Positions 38,601-40,533 of a stretch of DNA of 40,533 nucleotides are shown in pieces. The position numbers and the translations under genes are program-made. A model generated the notes under the pieces. That model saw only the letters and a program-made list of their open reading frames with translations. It was not told where the DNA came from and ran no database searches. Numbering within the stretch: position 1 is the first letter of the stretch; every line of letters begins with the position of its first letter. The stretch is from an uncultured archaeon (lineage in GTDB: Archaea; Nanobdellota; Nanobdellia; Woesearchaeales; ARS49). Location of the stretch: positions 1-40,533 of the forward strand of contig CABMGU010000080.1 in assembly GCA_902385765.1 (NCBI GenBank), written 5' to 3'.

Positions 38601-40533
38601 AAAATGACAGTAATAGGGTGCTTTCCAAAGCGCAGGCAATGTCAGGCAGCGGTTACGCTGTGGAAATAGATGAAAATCAGTATCCGTACTATTTCAGGTA
38701 TACAACTCCTTTCACTGTAACCAGCACCAACCAGGTGAATCTTAGTCAATGGAATCATATAGCAGTTTCATTCAACGGAAGTCTTGCAATAATCTATGTA
38801 AATGGAGTAAACTCTGGAAACCAGACATACCTCAACTTTATGAACGCCAATACTTCGAATCCTTTAGTGATTGGCGCTCACGTTCTTGATAATGGAACAA
38901 AAACTTTGTTGTTCAACGGCACTATTGATGAAGTTCGCCTTTATGACCGGGCGTTGTCAGCTCAGGAAGTATCTGCCAATTACAATTCCGGCGCTCCAAA
39001 ATATGACAAGATGGTTTCTCAGGAGTTGTCTTACGGTGACGTCTGGTATTGTGAAGCCACTCCAAATGATAACACATTTGACGGAACTACGTTGATGTCA
39101 AATGGAGTTCAGATTGGTACTGCTCCTACTCAAAGCACGCCTGTTTTGAACAGTTCTGGCCTTGACGTCATTAGTTCGAATATTACGGTTTACCCGCAGA
39201 GTGTCAGCGATATCGACGGCAATCCTGTTACTAATATTACCAACTGGTATAGGAATAGCGCCTCAATAACTCTTTTGAACCTGCCGTTTGATGGCTTGCT
39301 TAACCGTCATTCTGTTGCTGACAGCAATACCGTGCTTTCTATGTACTTCGAAAATAATATGAAGGACTTTTCTGGAAATGGGAATGATGGTAATTGCACT
39401 AATTGTCCGACCTACACAACTGCGGGAAAGGTTGATGGCGCTTACAATTATGATGGCATTGATGATAATGTCGCTTTATCAGAACCGCCCGCATCTTCAA
39501 CAAGCATTAACACTGGAAGCGTGTTTGCCTGGATTAAGACAACAAAGCCAGGAAGCTCGTATAGAGGAATTGTTGTAAAACAAAATGCGTATGGTATGTT
39601 CCTCACCGATGATATCTTGACACTTTATGATTGGGGTACTGCTAATGCCCGCAGTACTGGCGCAAATCTCTCAGACGGCAGATGGCATTTTGTCGGCTTG
39701 ACTTTCCAGAGCGGTGTTGCCAGCGTAACAAAAGTGTATATTGATGGCAAGCTTAATCTTACTACCTCAATAACAGTCAACAGCCAAAATGAAGGCGTGG
39801 TTGTGGGTGCGGGAGATAATCCGGCAACACAGCAATACTTCAACGGCACAATCGACGAAGTCCAGATTTTCAATACTGTTTTGAGTGATGCGCAAGTCCG
39901 TTATTTGTACAAGAAGGGCGCTCCACCGAATTACACTATTGATTATTCGCCTTATTTCAACGATGGACTGGTTAATGGTTCAACTTACACGAGTTCAGGC
40001 ATATCAGGCGGTGCTCAGGTGTTTAATGGTGTCAACAATTACGTTGATGTCGCCAACAGCACGAGTTTGAACCCGACTGATGCGATTACGCTGGAAGCGT
40101 GGATAAAGATTGCAGGAAGCACTAATGATTACCAGCACGTCATTAGAAAGCTTTGCTTTAATATGGGCGGGTATGGAACTATGCTTAATACTTCTGGTAC
40201 TGGTTTCCAGGCATTTTTATTCAATAACACTGGAACTCTATTGTATGCAAATGCTCCTACGATAACATTGGGCTTCAATAACTGGATTCATGTTGCCGTA
40301 ACCTATAGTAAGACTGGAAGATTGGTGACGTACATCAATGGCACTGTGGACCAGAATCTGTCAGCTATCGGTCCGATGGGAATTGATCCTGGAAATCTGG
40401 GAATTGGCGGTTATGCGAATGTCTGTCCTGATTCAGATTGGCTTGACTTCTTCAACGGCACTATTGATGAAGTCCGCATTTACAACAGGAGTCTTTCCGC
40501 TCAGCAGATTGCTGCTGATTATAATGCTGGCGC
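35618..40533 (+). CDS. Giant LamG/beta-propeller surface protein, 3' end outside the window
   Basis: At least 1638 residues if it starts at the GTG at 35618 (MPSKAQVKAYMLLALLVLLC, a good signal peptide); an ATG at 35648 or starts further upstream are possible. After a Pro/Glu-rich, sequon-rich segment come beta domains, then a seven-bladed SBBP-type propeller at about 536-866 (blades like AVATDTSGNVIVVGS...YDSSGNHLW). Two copies of a short Ig-like unit with TVYPQ...TNITNWYRN each precede a LamG-like domain. Three LamG copies follow (about 920-1125, 1220-1435, 1440 to the edge), each ending NGTIDEV(R/Q)(L/I)(Y/F). Probably an adhesin or sugar-binding filament. Confidence 0.9.
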   Translation, partial: MPSKAQVKAYMLLALLVLLCAGVLVFLSGSPGPTGFAAAGVNQVTIYDDQTAAVYLGKYFANAEQRSFKVMYAVDLTVDVEGAMMYITPKTGFEGKETIELVSDADKQSFVIKVIKKDVPETPVSQEPPAEDIIPPENITEPVNESESQPEENITQPPEELINETEAPEKAEIRLGSKKLGEKIEDEPLFDVNFTETVLGDDVLTLVFYHNSTSNERVYVNTSATYDLSTNIAAPFENVTLSVMLDDSIVPEFELHVGNSSETFRFGKKIPGVDIEGKKIKKCKNKSKDDRECFSIIDRDDDFVDVFISKENASVYIRGVNSTDIRALFNWISSTVLTTETFAAEPIDMESATITLPRTDDVTAIVECTDFDLDFKNCMGDWVVTGIPFNKTDKNITFTVTHFSGYGGGNIAVINVQSYPAVGDQWTVRFNTTGTANLTITAIDGTSWTDYADSGYDLKFLEVKCGDQTLNYTWINNSVFIENYYCNETGYEVSQVITQGKHAFEFRFGDDVDYAYNWAAEWYRSVSISGSGGLGQTAHAVATDSYNNAIVVGQTNYGGFAVKYDTNGNDLWNLSINNTYPSDVAVDSQNNFIMPANVVGVNNLIMKFNSSGSQLWNKTVHCLNSTTSIGSVAVDSSRNIIVGGSESPNRAGYYCTVKLDENGTYLWNATYTSGNNNIPTNGVTGIATDSSGNVIVTGWLLNTTLTPGLITDVTWLTFKYDSNGNYLWNRTYFNGTHFCYANAVATDTSGNVIVVGSGAWTTNLNYFMIKYDSSGNHLWNQSLSDLGAAYGVTTDSSNNIFVTGDHYGTSQYILTFKLNSGGSQQFNLSFTGNAPIGYDVAVDSPGNIFVVGVNGSDFFTIKYASNVRPTQLKPILNSTDGTNRTSQDLTVYPQNATDPDGGTLTNITNWYRNGSSYDVLNMPFDLNSTTNVKDYSSYLNNGTVTGAVWNASGISGGAYTFDGINDYITVKTDASLDFYNKVPMSIEMWVNPGKQNDSNRVLSKAQAMSGSGYAVEIDENQYPYYFRYTTPFTVTSTNQVNLSQWNHIAVSFNGSLAIIYVNGVNSGNQTYLNFMNANTSNPLVIGAHVLDNGTKTLLFNGTIDEVRLYDRALSAQEVSANYNSGAPKYDKMVSQELSYGDVWYCEATPNDNTFDGTTLMSNGVQIGTAPTQSTPVLNSSGLDVISSNITVYPQSVSDIDGNPVTNITNWYRNSASITLLNLPFDGLLNRHSVADSNTVLSMYFENNMKDFSGNGNDGNCTNCPTYTTAGKVDGAYNYDGIDDNVALSEPPASSTSINTGSVFAWIKTTKPGSSYRGIVVKQNAYGMFLTDDILTLYDWGTANARSTGANLSDGRWHFVGLTFQSGVASVTKVYIDGKLNLTTSITVNSQNEGVVVGAGDNPATQQYFNGTIDEVQIFNTVLSDAQVRYLYKKGAPPNYTIDYSPYFNDGLVNGSTYTSSGISGGAQVFNGVNNYVDVANSTSLNPTDAITLEAWIKIAGSTNDYQHVIRKLCFNMGGYGTMLNTSGTGFQAFLFNNTGTLLYANAPTITLGFNNWIHVAVTYSKTGRLVTYINGTVDQNLSAIGPMGIDPGNLGIGGYANVCPDSDWLDFFNGTIDEVRIYNRSLSAQQIAADYNAG

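Noticed and set aside
1..40533. CRISPR arrays, insertion sequences or rRNA genes
   Set aside because: No regularly spaced repeats, no transposase or integrase motifs and no rRNA-like stretches were seen on either strand.

Overview
The window reads as part of an archaeal chromosome, most likely from a small-genome DPANN lineage of the Woesearchaeota/Pacearchaeota kind. This placement is an inference from gene content, not from a marker tree. The support is: a TFB with N-terminal zinc ribbon, an archaeal AMP phosphorylase, an archaeosortase, a Trm112-type activator, tRNAs without encoded CCA (one with an intron at 37/38), and TATA boxes centred about 24-30 bases before start codons, implying many leaderless transcripts. 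Genes are dense and often overlap by 1-20 bases. Several real genes are only 44-56 codons long.

Bases 1-16,400 hold a partial unknown gene, a VapBC pair, an adenylate kinase-like gene, small zinc-ribbon genes, isoleucyl-tRNA synthetase, a secreted Cys-rich protein with a YD-repeat lipoprotein, two Nudix hydrolases, an S4-domain protein, a fused HemK-like methyltransferase/protein kinase, a broken HTH/RelE-type module, an O6-alkylguanine-DNA alkyltransferase whose 3' end is duplicated 1.54 kb downstream around unknown genes, a PH-domain membrane protein, and TFB. Bases 16,400-27,400 are almost all minus strand and form a cell-surface locus: about ten exported or membrane-anchored N-glycosylation-rich proteins ending in an archaeosortase, interrupted by a DUF4258/YgiT-type toxin-antitoxin pair. 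Trm112 (17,233) probably serves methyltransferases such as the one at 10,418.

Bases 27,400-35,200 hold a nucleotidyltransferase-like gene, intron-containing tRNA-Ser(CGA), a hairpin-array element, a full-length transketolase, two more members of the HTH antitoxin family (one with an intact RelE-type toxin), a voltage-sensor-like gene broken by a stop, an AI-2E-type transporter/AMP phosphorylase/MJ1316-domain operon, and tRNA-Val(GAC). From about 35,300 to the right edge runs one giant surface protein with a seven-bladed propeller and at least three LamG-like domains, truncated by the window.

The most unusual features are nucleic-acid structures. A linkerless four-way junction fills 8,665-8,748. 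A second copy of the tRNA-Ser T-arm at 28,248-28,370 is split in its T-loop by about 106 bases of back-to-back hairpins. A third GC-rich hairpin at 35,449-35,482 shares 16 bases with the first. Also notable are three paralogous HTH antitoxin genes sharing a TATCA-N2-TGATA-like operator, and a recurring motif just after the N-terminal membrane helix in proteins of the archaeosortase locus.
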